A stretch of 5,039 nucleotides of DNA, from contig JAKAAU010000134.1 of assembly GCA_021802165.1 (NCBI GenBank), positions 1 through 5,039 on the forward strand, given 5' to 3'. The position numbers and the translations under genes were made by a program. Below, in pieces: positions 1 through 5,039 of the stretch. The notes under the pieces are model-generated. The model saw only the letters and a program-made list of their open reading frames with translations, searched no databases and had not been told where the DNA came from. The DNA is from Thermoplasmata archaeon. Lineage in GTDB: Archaea > Thermoplasmatota > Thermoplasmata > Thermoplasmatales > Thermoplasmataceae. The stretch's first letter is position 1. Each line of letters opens with the position of its first letter.

Positions 1-15
1 ATGTTGTTGAATCCT

Positions 16-31
16 TTTATAATATTATAAA
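16..31. repeat. Perfect 16-bp AT palindrome, possible TATA element
   Basis: The sequence TTTATAATATTATAAA is identical to its reverse complement. Each half resembles an archaeal TATA box (TTTATAAT). Read on the minus strand, it would place a transcription start just beyond the left edge, so it may be the promoter of a minus-strand gene outside the window. Read on the plus strand, it would start a transcript near position 48, where only an 18-codon reading frame (42-98) begins. The rest of 1-268 holds no gene I can support. A palindrome of this length built only from A and T can arise by chance in such AT-rich DNA. Confidence 0.35.
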
Positions 32-268
32 CATACCATATATGCCATTAACAAAAACATATAACGCGGGATTATTATATTTAAGCGGGTCATTATAAAA
101 TATACAGCGCCGGATTAAAGGAAACTGAAAAATACTGTTAGAAGTACATAGGTTAGTCTTTCACGTTCTGGCCGATATCACTCTGAGAACTTGAAAAGTT
201 TGTACATTTCAAAAATATGGTATATAATTAAAAATGCCAGGATATTTCCTGAAACTGAACTTCTGTAT

Positions 269-433
269 TCAGTCTCCGTTTCCGTGTTTTGTGTAATGGT
301 CCATAACATCTCTGGTTTCTGGTTTAAAGGCATCCAGGTACTGACCCAGAACGTTGTTTACGAATTTGGAAACATCACTATGGCTATCCGCTATATTCTT
401 ATATATTTCATCTCTTACAAATATTTCAGGCAT
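269..433 (-). CDS. Small ribbon-helix-helix-like protein, possible orphan antitoxin or regulator
   Basis: This is a 54-residue protein of unproven function. Residues 2-8 (PEIFVRD) look like the short DNA-contacting beta strand of ribbon-helix-helix (CopG/VapB-like) proteins. A short helix (about 9-17) and a longer amphipathic helix (about 20-36, VSKFVNNVLGQYLDAF) follow, then a charged tail (37-54). In that family two chains dimerise and bind DNA through the paired strands. I chose the ATG at 433 because a TATA-like stretch (456-467) lies about 27 bp upstream, as expected for a leaderless mRNA. A TTG at 487 would add 18 residues and would run through that promoter. Many such proteins are antitoxins next to a PIN-domain toxin, but no toxin follows here. 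The opposite-strand frame (191-442) starts with TTG and reads like a shadow. The fold is inferred from the pattern alone. Confidence 0.55.
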   Translation of the reverse strand: MPEIFVRDEIYKNIADSHSDVSKFVNNVLGQYLDAFKPETRDVMDHYTKHGNGD

Positions 434-455
434 TATATGTGAATCAATACCATGG

Positions 456-467
456 TATATATAATTT
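456..467 (-). promoter_or_regulatory. TATA box of the small ribbon-helix-helix-like gene
   Basis: On the minus strand this reads AAATTATATATA, close to the archaeal TATA consensus. Its centre is about 27 bp from the ATG at 433, so transcription should start at or next to the start codon. It lies between this gene and the TPR gene stop at 515, so the small gene can be transcribed independently. Confidence 0.5.
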
Positions 468-514
468 GTGAATATTGAATACGTCAATTGGCGAATATTA
501 TAATGTCGTTTATT

Positions 515-2053
515 TCATAATTTCTCATTTTTATACCTGTTAATGAAATTATTGATTTCTACATCTGTGAATTTAAGTTTAAACAACAGTAAATATCGTA
601 TTTTCTCAGCTGAACCGATTTGTTCTAAAATATCACGTCCTTTATCGTAGTCGTCTATTCCAAGAATACATCCCTTGCAGGCAATACATATATCCTGCAA
701 TTCGCCTTCTGCCCGTTCTATTAAGGCATCAATAAATTTTATTGCCTGTATTTTCCACCCTTTTTCAAGATAAGTTTCTATTACCTCAAGTGGAAATGAA
801 CCAAGAAACTCATCGCCGATTCCATTTTCCATGGCTAATATGGCGTATTCATTAGCACGGTCATACTGATTGAGCATAGAGTATAAACTCCATAAAGACA
901 TTGAAATCCACGGGTCAATGTATAACTCTTCAAAATTTTCCAGTATCCTGAGGGATTCGTCAGAATTTCCTGTTAACGCCAGTTCAAGTGCATATTCAAC
1001 TTTATACAAAATTGAATCCTTATTCTGGCCATATAACAGTTTAATGATAATTAATGCATCCTTATGGTCTCCACTCCTGGAAAGTGCATAGAACTTGTTA
1101 TACAAAAACCCGTCATTATCAGGATACCTCTCTATTAACTCATCTACATTCTTTAGCACTGTTGCATACTGTTCGGTTTCGTTCAGAAATGTAATATACT
1201 GCAAATTGGTAAATTCACTTTTGTTTAACTTAATTGAATTTTTATAGACTTTCCCTGCATCCTGTATTCTATTTTCGAGGATAAATATGTGTGCAAGATT
1301 ATGGGCGAAATTCATATTTCCCGGATTGATTTTATAAAATTTCTCAGCAATTTTTACAGCATCTTCACGGTTTCCCGACTCATATAAGCAGTTAGTAAGT
1401 TGTACTATATACCCCTCATAATGGGTATTTACATATGCGTCCGAAAGTGCCTTGATGTAATCCTCAATGCCACCATCAACCCTCGCTATGGAAACAAGCA
1501 TGTTATTGGCCTTGATGTTATCTTTTTCAATGTTTATAGCCTTTTTAGCTGATTCATGTGCAGCATCAAAATTTTTCATTTCCATATGTAGCTCCGAGAG
1601 GACAGCATAGGATTCCGCATCCTGTGGATCAACTTTCAACGCACTGTAATATACATCAAATGCGTCATTTATTAGACCTATATTCTGCAATGCGATTAAT
1701 TTATTTTCATAAGCTTGCATATAATTTCTGTCATGCTCAAGTGCTTCATCGGCTTTACCAACTGCGTCAAAGTTCTTCCCTAGATTTATTAAACATCTGC
1801 TTTCCAGGGAATAAACAGAAGCTTTGTCCGGGGCAAGTTTTTCCATAACATGCAATTCCTTCAATGCGCCTTCATAGTCCCTTCGCTCAATTAAAAGATT
1901 TACCTTAATATAATGATATTCGTAATTTAAAGGGTCAAGTGCTAAGGCCATATCTATTCTCTTTTTTGCATCTGAATAATCATAATTTTCCATTAAACCA
2001 ATGGCTTTTTCCATATTTTTAGATGCAGAGGGTTGAATAGATTTGTTAGGCAT
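515..2053 (-). CDS. Tetratricopeptide-repeat (TPR) protein
   Basis: This 512-residue protein is probably cytoplasmic; it has no signal peptide or membrane segment. It is built from about 14 TPR-like helical hairpins of roughly 34 residues each, at about 12-45, 46-77, 78-111, 112-145, 146-179, 180-212 (weak), 213-246, 247-280, 281-313, 314-347, 348-381, 382-415, 416-450 and 451-481. The clearest show the A-L-x-L-D-P-x-x type of repeat end (ALALDPLN, ALKVDPQD, FYKINPGN). Known TPR arrays form superhelical scaffolds that bind peptides or partner proteins. No enzymatic domain is visible, so its partner and pathway are unknown. A CxxCxxC cluster (Cys456, 459, 462) lies in the last repeat. The ATG at 2053 fits a TATA element about 24 bp upstream; no Shine-Dalgarno sequence is present. 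It ends in TGA, 81 bp before the next start codon. Confidence 0.9.
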   Translation of the reverse strand: MPNKSIQPSASKNMEKAIGLMENYDYSDAKKRIDMALALDPLNYEYHYIKVNLLIERRDYEGALKELHVMEKLAPDKASVYSLESRCLINLGKNFDAVGKADEALEHDRNYMQAYENKLIALQNIGLINDAFDVYYSALKVDPQDAESYAVLSELHMEMKNFDAAHESAKKAINIEKDNIKANNMLVSIARVDGGIEDYIKALSDAYVNTHYEGYIVQLTNCLYESGNREDAVKIAEKFYKINPGNMNFAHNLAHIFILENRIQDAGKVYKNSIKLNKSEFTNLQYITFLNETEQYATVLKNVDELIERYPDNDGFLYNKFYALSRSGDHKDALIIIKLLYGQNKDSILYKVEYALELALTGNSDESLRILENFEELYIDPWISMSLWSLYSMLNQYDRANEYAILAMENGIGDEFLGSFPLEVIETYLEKGWKIQAIKFIDALIERAEGELQDICIACKGCILGIDDYDKGRDILEQIGSAEKIRYLLLFKLKFTDVEINNFINRYKNEKL

Positions 2054-2068
2054 ACCGAAACTATACGA

Positions 2069-2086
2069 ATAATATATATTATATTT
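2069..2086 (-). promoter_or_regulatory. TATA box of the TPR gene
   Basis: This is an uninterrupted run of A and T that reads AAAATATAATATATATTA on the minus strand. It is centred about 24 bp from the TPR start codon, the spacing expected for a leaderless archaeal transcript. The exact core within the run cannot be fixed by eye. Confidence 0.5.
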
Positions 2087-2158
2087 TGTGTCATTACATA
2101 TTGTGTTATACCCCCGGGCAACCGTGTTAATATCGAGTTTCTGGAACCATGATAACTT

Positions 2159-2366
2159 CTATGTATAAACTTCAATTAGATAACTCGGTGCCATCAAAAC
2201 CCTTGTGAATGCTGATAACATTCCATTCCCACTCCATGAACTTACATTATTTGCATGCTCTATGACAGGCCATTAATATCCATGCACATCTGCCTAATAG
2301 TGCAAAGATAGTATCATAATTCAATTTAAATTTAGCTACATGGAAATAACCCGGAAATCCCACGAT
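2159..2366 (-). pseudogene. Possible decayed coding remnant in two frames
   Basis: Two overlapping minus-strand open stretches follow each other in different frames. The first (2366-2247, 39 codons after an in-frame TAA) begins IVGFPGYFHVAKFKLNYDTI. The second (2272-2159, 37 codons after another TAA) begins WPVIEHANNVSSWSGNG and ends SYLIEVYT. A single frameshift in the overlap would give roughly 70 residues of protein-like sequence. I do not recognise either part. The plus strand of the same stretch also has a protein-like frame (near 2182-2275), so the coding strand is uncertain and chance remains possible. Confidence 0.2.
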
Positions 2367-2411
2367 TTATTTAATAATACATATTGATTGATGACTGTAT
2401 ATCTCATTTTA

Positions 2412-2425
2412 AAGTTTTTAAACTT
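2412..2425. repeat. Short inverted repeat AAGTTT-TT-AAACTT
   Basis: These are perfect 6-bp arms around a 2-bp spacer, in AT-rich intergenic DNA about 190 bp downstream of the regulator gene. It could be a protein site or a weak hairpin. No gene start lies close enough to tie it to a promoter, and it may be chance. Confidence 0.25.
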
Positions 2426-2610
2426 CCATATTTATGCCTTAACACCACAAAAGTATCTGGATATTGTTTTGCCTGAATGTATATTCATAGTTACTGCATG
2501 ATTTGCTTGCATAATATTAATGCGGGAATTCAAAATTATTGTAATCTTTTTAATTGTGGTATGCACAGTATGCCTGTATTAAGCTGGGGTGGACAATACC
2601 GTATGAACAT

Positions 2611-3195
2611 TTATTTCTTCCGGTTCAATGTATCCGGAAAAAGTGATGGAAGCATTAGAAATAGAAACATTCCCTCATTTCCTGAATCATCCACCGATTT
2701 TTTAAGCTCGTTTTTTACAGCAATTGAAAGTTTTTCAAAAACTGAATTTGAACATGTTCCATAGGAAAAAACTGTATATTTTTCATGTTTTCTCATATTT
2801 TGAATTTCTTTCTGCGTCATAGCCTCAATAGACTTTCCTATAATTTCCAGGTTCAAGGATTGTGCCATAAAAAATGAACTTAAAATTTCCCTGTACTCGC
2901 TATCCGGAAGCCCTGTTATTTCATCATCTATATTTTCATCATGAAAAGCAAAATAATCGTCATTCAAACTGTAATACTTTTCAACGTAATTCTTTTTTGG
3001 CCTGATCTCCGGTTCATTTACTATTCCACTGGAGACAAGATTAGAAACTACCTGATACAGGTTGGAACGGGTTGTCTTTATGTATTTTGACATCCCTGTA
3101 ACCGTCATTTTATTGTTGTTAACCAGCAATGTAATGATTTTCATTTTAGTGGGGTTCCGGAAAGCTTCCAGTATCTCCCGGTATTTTTCATCCAT
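2611..3195 (-). CDS. ArsR-like winged-helix transcriptional regulator
   Basis: This 194-residue protein probably controls the transporter gene it faces. Residues 5-78 match the winged helix-turn-helix pattern of ArsR-like archaeal regulators. They begin with an N-terminal helix (ILEAFRNPTKMKIITLLV), then a turn with MTVTGMSKYI, the likely recognition helix TTRSNLYQVVSNLVSSGIV (about 41-59), and a wing with a hydrophobic strand (about 62-77, ending VEKYYSLN). Residues 80-194 form a mostly helical C-terminal part of unknown family that ends in a hydrophobic stretch (GMFLFLMLPSLF, 175-186). This part could sense a ligand or mediate dimerisation. It has one cysteine, Cys148, so a multi-cysteine metal site of the classical ArsR type is unlikely. 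The ATG at 3195 is preferred over a start 20 codons upstream because it lies 25 bp from a TATA core. The longer form would add an odd hydrophobic leader and translate through the divergent promoter. Confidence 0.85.
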   Translation of the reverse strand: MDEKYREILEAFRNPTKMKIITLLVNNNKMTVTGMSKYIKTTRSNLYQVVSNLVSSGIVNEPEIRPKKNYVEKYYSLNDDYFAFHDENIDDEITGLPDSEYREILSSFFMAQSLNLEIIGKSIEAMTQKEIQNMRKHEKYTVFSYGTCSNSVFEKLSIAVKNELKKSVDDSGNEGMFLFLMLPSLFPDTLNRKK

Positions 3196-3216
3196 CTGGA
3201 TAAATCTATATATAAG

Positions 3217-3227
3217 ATATAAATATA
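3217..3227. promoter_or_regulatory. Shared divergent TATA core for regulator and transporter
   Basis: The plus strand reads ATATAAATATA. On the plus strand, TATAAATA (3218-3225) is about 24 bp from the transporter ATG at 3246. On the minus strand, TTTATAT (3223-3217) is about 25 bp from the regulator ATG at 3195. The whole gap is 50 bp (3196-3245), and its midpoint falls inside this core. No second TATA box fits either leaderless start as well, although TATATATA (3207-3214) is also present. The two promoters therefore probably compete for one TBP site. Confidence 0.55.
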
Positions 3228-3233
3228 CGTATA
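3224..3233. promoter_or_regulatory. Palindrome TATACGTATA, candidate operator
   Basis: This is a perfect 10-bp palindrome that overlaps the right half of the shared TATA core and lies 13-22 bp before the transporter start. A dimeric winged-helix protein bound here would block TBP, TFB or polymerase, and could repress both genes. The neighbouring regulator is the obvious candidate. The link is inferred from position and symmetry only. Confidence 0.35.
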
Positions 3234-3245
3234 AGCACAAATTAT

Positions 3246-4460
3246 ATGTTAACATCAGACTTATACAGGCATAACAGGAATGCCTATGCCAGATACCTTA
3301 TTTCAAGGAATATAGCGAGATTCTCCAACACAGCATATTATATATATTTCATGTGGGAAATAATTGCAAACTACCATTCTGTATTGCTTGTAAGCCTTAT
3401 TCCCGGGTTTTCATTTCTCGGTTATCTTATTATAGCTATTCCGGAGGGAAGCATAATTGACAGGTACGACAGGCACCTGATTTATATTGGCATAAATATA
3501 TTGATGGTTTTAACTTACTCTATCCTCTTCTTCGGGCGTAGCCTGTTTATTATATATGCAGTAGATTTTCTGTCCTCAACATTTATGTGGGTTGTCTCCG
3601 ATGATTTCAGGGCATTGACCAAGGAGATCATGCCAGCTGACCATATGGCAAAAGCCCAGTCTGCAGACCAGTTAAGTTCAGGAATATTCACCCTTGCAGG
3701 GATAATTCTCGGTGGTGCCTTCATTTTTATGAGATATTCAACGGTGTATGTTGCCCTGATAGGCATCTCTATTTTCGCCCTTGCAATTATTTTTGTTCCC
3801 CGAACTATAAAAGTTTCCCACAGGAGCATCGTTAAGAATGGATTCAGGAGTACTGTAAAGATAATGAAAAATATACTTCCATTTCTTTTGCTTACCTTGC
3901 TATTAAATGGCATGTTTGTTGCTATAGACGTGTTTGCCTCCGGGCTCATAAACATAATAATGCATGCATCATCCATCTATTACACATTTTTTATAGCTGG
4001 CTTCCCTGCGGGTATGCTTGCAGGCGGGCTTATTTCCATGCATGGTTTTTACCGTCCATATCAGAGAAATAAACGAATGATGGCATTTTACATATTTATG
4101 ACGGGTGTCATATTTATCCTGATATCTTTTAACAGGCTCCCGGTGATGGATGGAATACTGACATTTCTTTCCGGGGTTATACTGGCATTTATCAATGTTT
4201 ATATTGAGACTATGATAATAAATTCCATACCGAGCAGCATTACCGGGAAATTTAACGCACTTACCGCAATGTTTTCTGTAAGTTCGTCTCCTGTAATGGC
4301 ATTCGTATTTGGAGAGCTTTCAAGATTTCTTTATTTTCCCTACATAATCACCGTAGTTGGTGTAATAATGCTACTTTCATCTTTTACCGTAATAAAAATA
4401 ATGGAAGGTTTCAACTCTGCCATGGAGAAAATAGAAAAGGAAAATCCGGAACTGTTTTAG
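3246..4460 (+). CDS. Major facilitator superfamily transporter, DHA3-like
   Basis: This 404-residue membrane protein is probably a proton-coupled exporter; its substrate is not evident. About 12 hydrophobic segments can be seen near residues 27-42, 46-66, 77-97, 99-117, 145-162, 166-184, 209-230, 243-264, 276-296, 300-325, 340-357 and 362-384. A basic central loop (186-208) splits the two halves. The loop between segments 2 and 3 carries a degenerate MFS motif A (Gly68, Asp72-Arg73, Asp75-Arg76). The stretch after segment 4 (SDDFRALTKEIMPADHMAKAQ, then AGIILGG at 151-157) resembles the R-A-x-x-x-x-x-x-P signature and GG ending of the DHA3/MefA-like branch, known for drug efflux. The length is normal and nothing is broken. 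The ATG fits the shared TATA core and lacks a Shine-Dalgarno sequence. It ends in TAG, 60 bp before the convergent neighbour. Confidence 0.87.
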   Translation: MLTSDLYRHNRNAYARYLISRNIARFSNTAYYIYFMWEIIANYHSVLLVSLIPGFSFLGYLIIAIPEGSIIDRYDRHLIYIGINILMVLTYSILFFGRSLFIIYAVDFLSSTFMWVVSDDFRALTKEIMPADHMAKAQSADQLSSGIFTLAGIILGGAFIFMRYSTVYVALIGISIFALAIIFVPRTIKVSHRSIVKNGFRSTVKIMKNILPFLLLTLLLNGMFVAIDVFASGLINIIMHASSIYYTFFIAGFPAGMLAGGLISMHGFYRPYQRNKRMMAFYIFMTGVIFILISFNRLPVMDGILTFLSGVILAFINVYIETMIINSIPSSITGKFNALTAMFSVSSSPVMAFVFGELSRFLYFPYIITVVGVIMLLSSFTVIKIMEGFNSAMEKIEKENPELF

Positions 4461-4520
4461 TTCAACCGTGACATATAAAATATCATATCTATTAACAAGT
4501 ATAAAAGCCCTATTAGTATT

Positions 4521-4931
4521 TTACCTGGATATCCCTGTCTTCATTATTGCCCGTTGGAAATTAACAAGGTGCTTAAGTTCCCTATCGGGCATTACAGTCA
4601 TATACTCTCCGGAGAATGTGACTTCTGTATCCCATTTGGCATGAAATCCAGTTACAATAAAAGTTATTTCCCTAATATTGGTATCTTCCGGAACGTCTGA
4701 ATATACACCTACCATTCCATCCTTATCAAGCAATGTATAGCTGCTAAATGTGGCCGTGTATACAGTATCTCCGGCCTTATAATTCACAGTTTTTGATTTT
4801 CTGGCATTTGTTATCAAAATATTTATAATATCAGGGGAAAGAATTTTAATGCTGCCCCTGGGAAAATCTTCGCCTATTTTATCATAATTTTTCTTTGCTT
4901 CGTTCTCAAAAGAATCCATTTCATTAGACAT
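4521..4931 (-). CDS. Conserved-looking hypothetical protein, 136 residues
   Basis: I do not recognise this protein. It has no signal peptide, membrane segment or cysteine, and looks soluble. The N-terminus is acidic and helical (about 4-20), followed by a probable helix (33-44, PDIINILITNAR). Next come several likely beta strands (about 55-68, 87-96 and 102-114, for example DTVYTATFSSYTLLD and REITFIVTGF). A final helix with basic residues follows (116-131, DRELKHLVNFQRAIMK). The alternating hydrophobic pattern of the strands supports a real protein. The ATG at 4931 is chosen because TTTATAT (4958-4952) lies about 24 bp upstream, which gives a leaderless mRNA. A second in-frame ATG at 4919 is less well placed. 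It is convergent with the transporter, and no strong T-run terminator is visible in the 60-bp gap. Confidence 0.75.
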   Translation of the reverse strand: MSNEMDSFENEAKKNYDKIGEDFPRGSIKILSPDIINILITNARKSKTVNYKAGDTVYTATFSSYTLLDKDGMVGVYSDVPEDTNIREITFIVTGFHAKWDTEVTFSGEYMTVMPDRELKHLVNFQRAIMKTGISR

Positions 4932-4934
4932 ACA

Positions 4935-4947
4935 TTCAAAATTTGAA
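4935..4947. promoter_or_regulatory. Inverted repeat TTCAAA-A-TTTGAA, candidate operator
   Basis: These are perfect 6-bp arms around one base, located between the TATA box and the start codon at 4931. A protein bound here would sit on the initiation region and could repress the gene for the 136-residue protein. No cognate regulator can be named. Confidence 0.35.
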
Positions 4948-4951
4948 AGTG

Positions 4952-4958
4952 CATATAA
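4952..4958 (-). promoter_or_regulatory. TATA box of the 136-residue protein gene
   Basis: The minus strand reads TTTATAT, within GGTTTATATGC. Its centre is about 24 bp from the ATG at 4931. It lies just downstream of the stop codon of the gene entering from the right (4973), so the two genes need not share a transcript. Confidence 0.55.
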
Positions 4959-4972
4959 ACCTATGTATTATC

Positions 4973-5039
4973 TCATTGAAATGGATTATTCTTATCTAAT
5001 AATTTCCAAATGTCTGATAACATAAGTATCATTTCTTCA
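4973..5039 (-). CDS. C-terminal end of an unidentified gene, cut by the window edge
   Basis: An open minus-strand frame enters from the right edge and ends in TGA at 4975-4973. The last 21 residues begin EEMILMLSDIWKLLDK and end NNPFQ, which is typical of an amphipathic C-terminal helix. The stop lies 41 bp before the next start codon on the same strand. Too little is visible to name the product, and an open frame of this length could be chance. Confidence 0.45.
   Translation of the reverse strand, partial: EEMILMLSDIWKLLDKNNPFQ

Larger units (their letters stand above)
2087..2610. other. Long intergenic region without an intact gene
   Basis: More than 500 bp separate the regulator stop from the TPR promoter, and no reading frame here looks like a complete gene. 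It holds a GC-richer patch with CCCCCGGG (2111-2118), coding-like fragments (2159-2366), a short inverted repeat (2412-2425) and a spaced direct repeat GTATGC-ACA-GTATGC (2559-2573). The plus-strand frame starting at 2477 runs into the antisense of the regulator and is not convincing. I see no tRNA, no clear box C/D RNA and no matching terminal repeats that would define an insertion sequence. Confidence 0.6.

Noticed and set aside
191..442. Plus-strand 83-residue frame opposite the small ribbon-helix-helix-like gene
   Set aside because: It starts with TTG, has no TATA box at leaderless spacing, and its composition is that of an antisense shadow. The minus-strand frame has a better start, promoter and fold pattern.
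1993..2175. Minus-strand 60-residue frame overlapping the start of the TPR gene
   Set aside because: It runs through the TPR promoter and overlaps the TPR start in another frame. It has no promoter at the right spacing.
2381..2480. Possible box C/D small RNA suggested by TTGATGA near 2388
   Set aside because: The expected purine before the C box is missing, and no CTGA D box occurs at the usual distance; the first is nearly 90 bases away.
2087..2610. Insertion sequence or MITE filling the long gap
   Set aside because: I could not find matching terminal inverted repeats or flanking target duplications by eye.
2477..2764. Plus-strand 95-residue frame with several cysteines near its start
   Set aside because: Over half is antisense to the regulator gene, no TATA element precedes its ATG, and the cysteine spacing does not match a known metal site.
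3515..3976. Minus-strand 153-residue frame inside the transporter gene
   Set aside because: It is entirely antisense to clear transmembrane coding sequence and shows no domain pattern or promoter.
4461..4520. Transcription terminator between the convergent genes
   Set aside because: Only short T-runs of four occur on either strand and there is no stable hairpin, so no terminator can be placed with confidence.

Overview
The window looks like chromosomal DNA from a thermoacidophilic archaeon of the Thermoplasmatales (Ferroplasma, Acidiplasma or Picrophilus type). The DNA is AT-rich, Ile and Arg codons are often ATA and AGG, and every convincing start codon lies about 24-27 bp downstream of an archaeal TATA-like element. 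No Shine-Dalgarno sequence precedes any of them, which is the leaderless arrangement. The lineage is inferred from these features and not from a database match.

Layout, left to right. Positions 1-268 hold no supportable gene; they contain a perfect 16-bp AT palindrome (16-31). A 54-residue ribbon-helix-helix-like protein lies at 269-433 (minus), with its own TATA box. A 512-residue protein made almost entirely of TPR-like repeats lies at 515-2053 (minus), also with its own promoter. Positions 2054-2610 are a 557-bp gap with no intact gene. Part of it (2159-2366) reads like decayed or frameshifted coding sequence that I do not recognise. A winged-helix ArsR-like regulator lies at 2611-3195 (minus) and faces a DHA3-like major facilitator transporter at 3246-4460 (plus) across a 50-bp gap. 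A 136-residue protein of unknown function lies at 4521-4931 (minus), convergent with the transporter. The C-terminal end of another minus-strand gene appears to enter at the right edge (4973-5039).

The clearest functional unit is the regulator and transporter pair. The gap has one AT core at its exact midpoint, correctly spaced to serve as TATA box for both leaderless transcripts, and an adjacent perfect 10-bp palindrome. This suggests an autoregulated efflux (or uptake) switch; the substrate cannot be told from sequence. The TPR protein, the small ribbon-helix-helix-like protein and the 136-residue protein each seem to be transcribed alone. I see no rRNA, tRNA, CRISPR array or intact insertion sequence, and no multi-gene defence or biosynthetic system. 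The less ordinary items are the shared divergent promoter, the all-TPR protein with a CxxCxxC cluster, the orphan small DNA-binding-like protein and the unexplained remnant.
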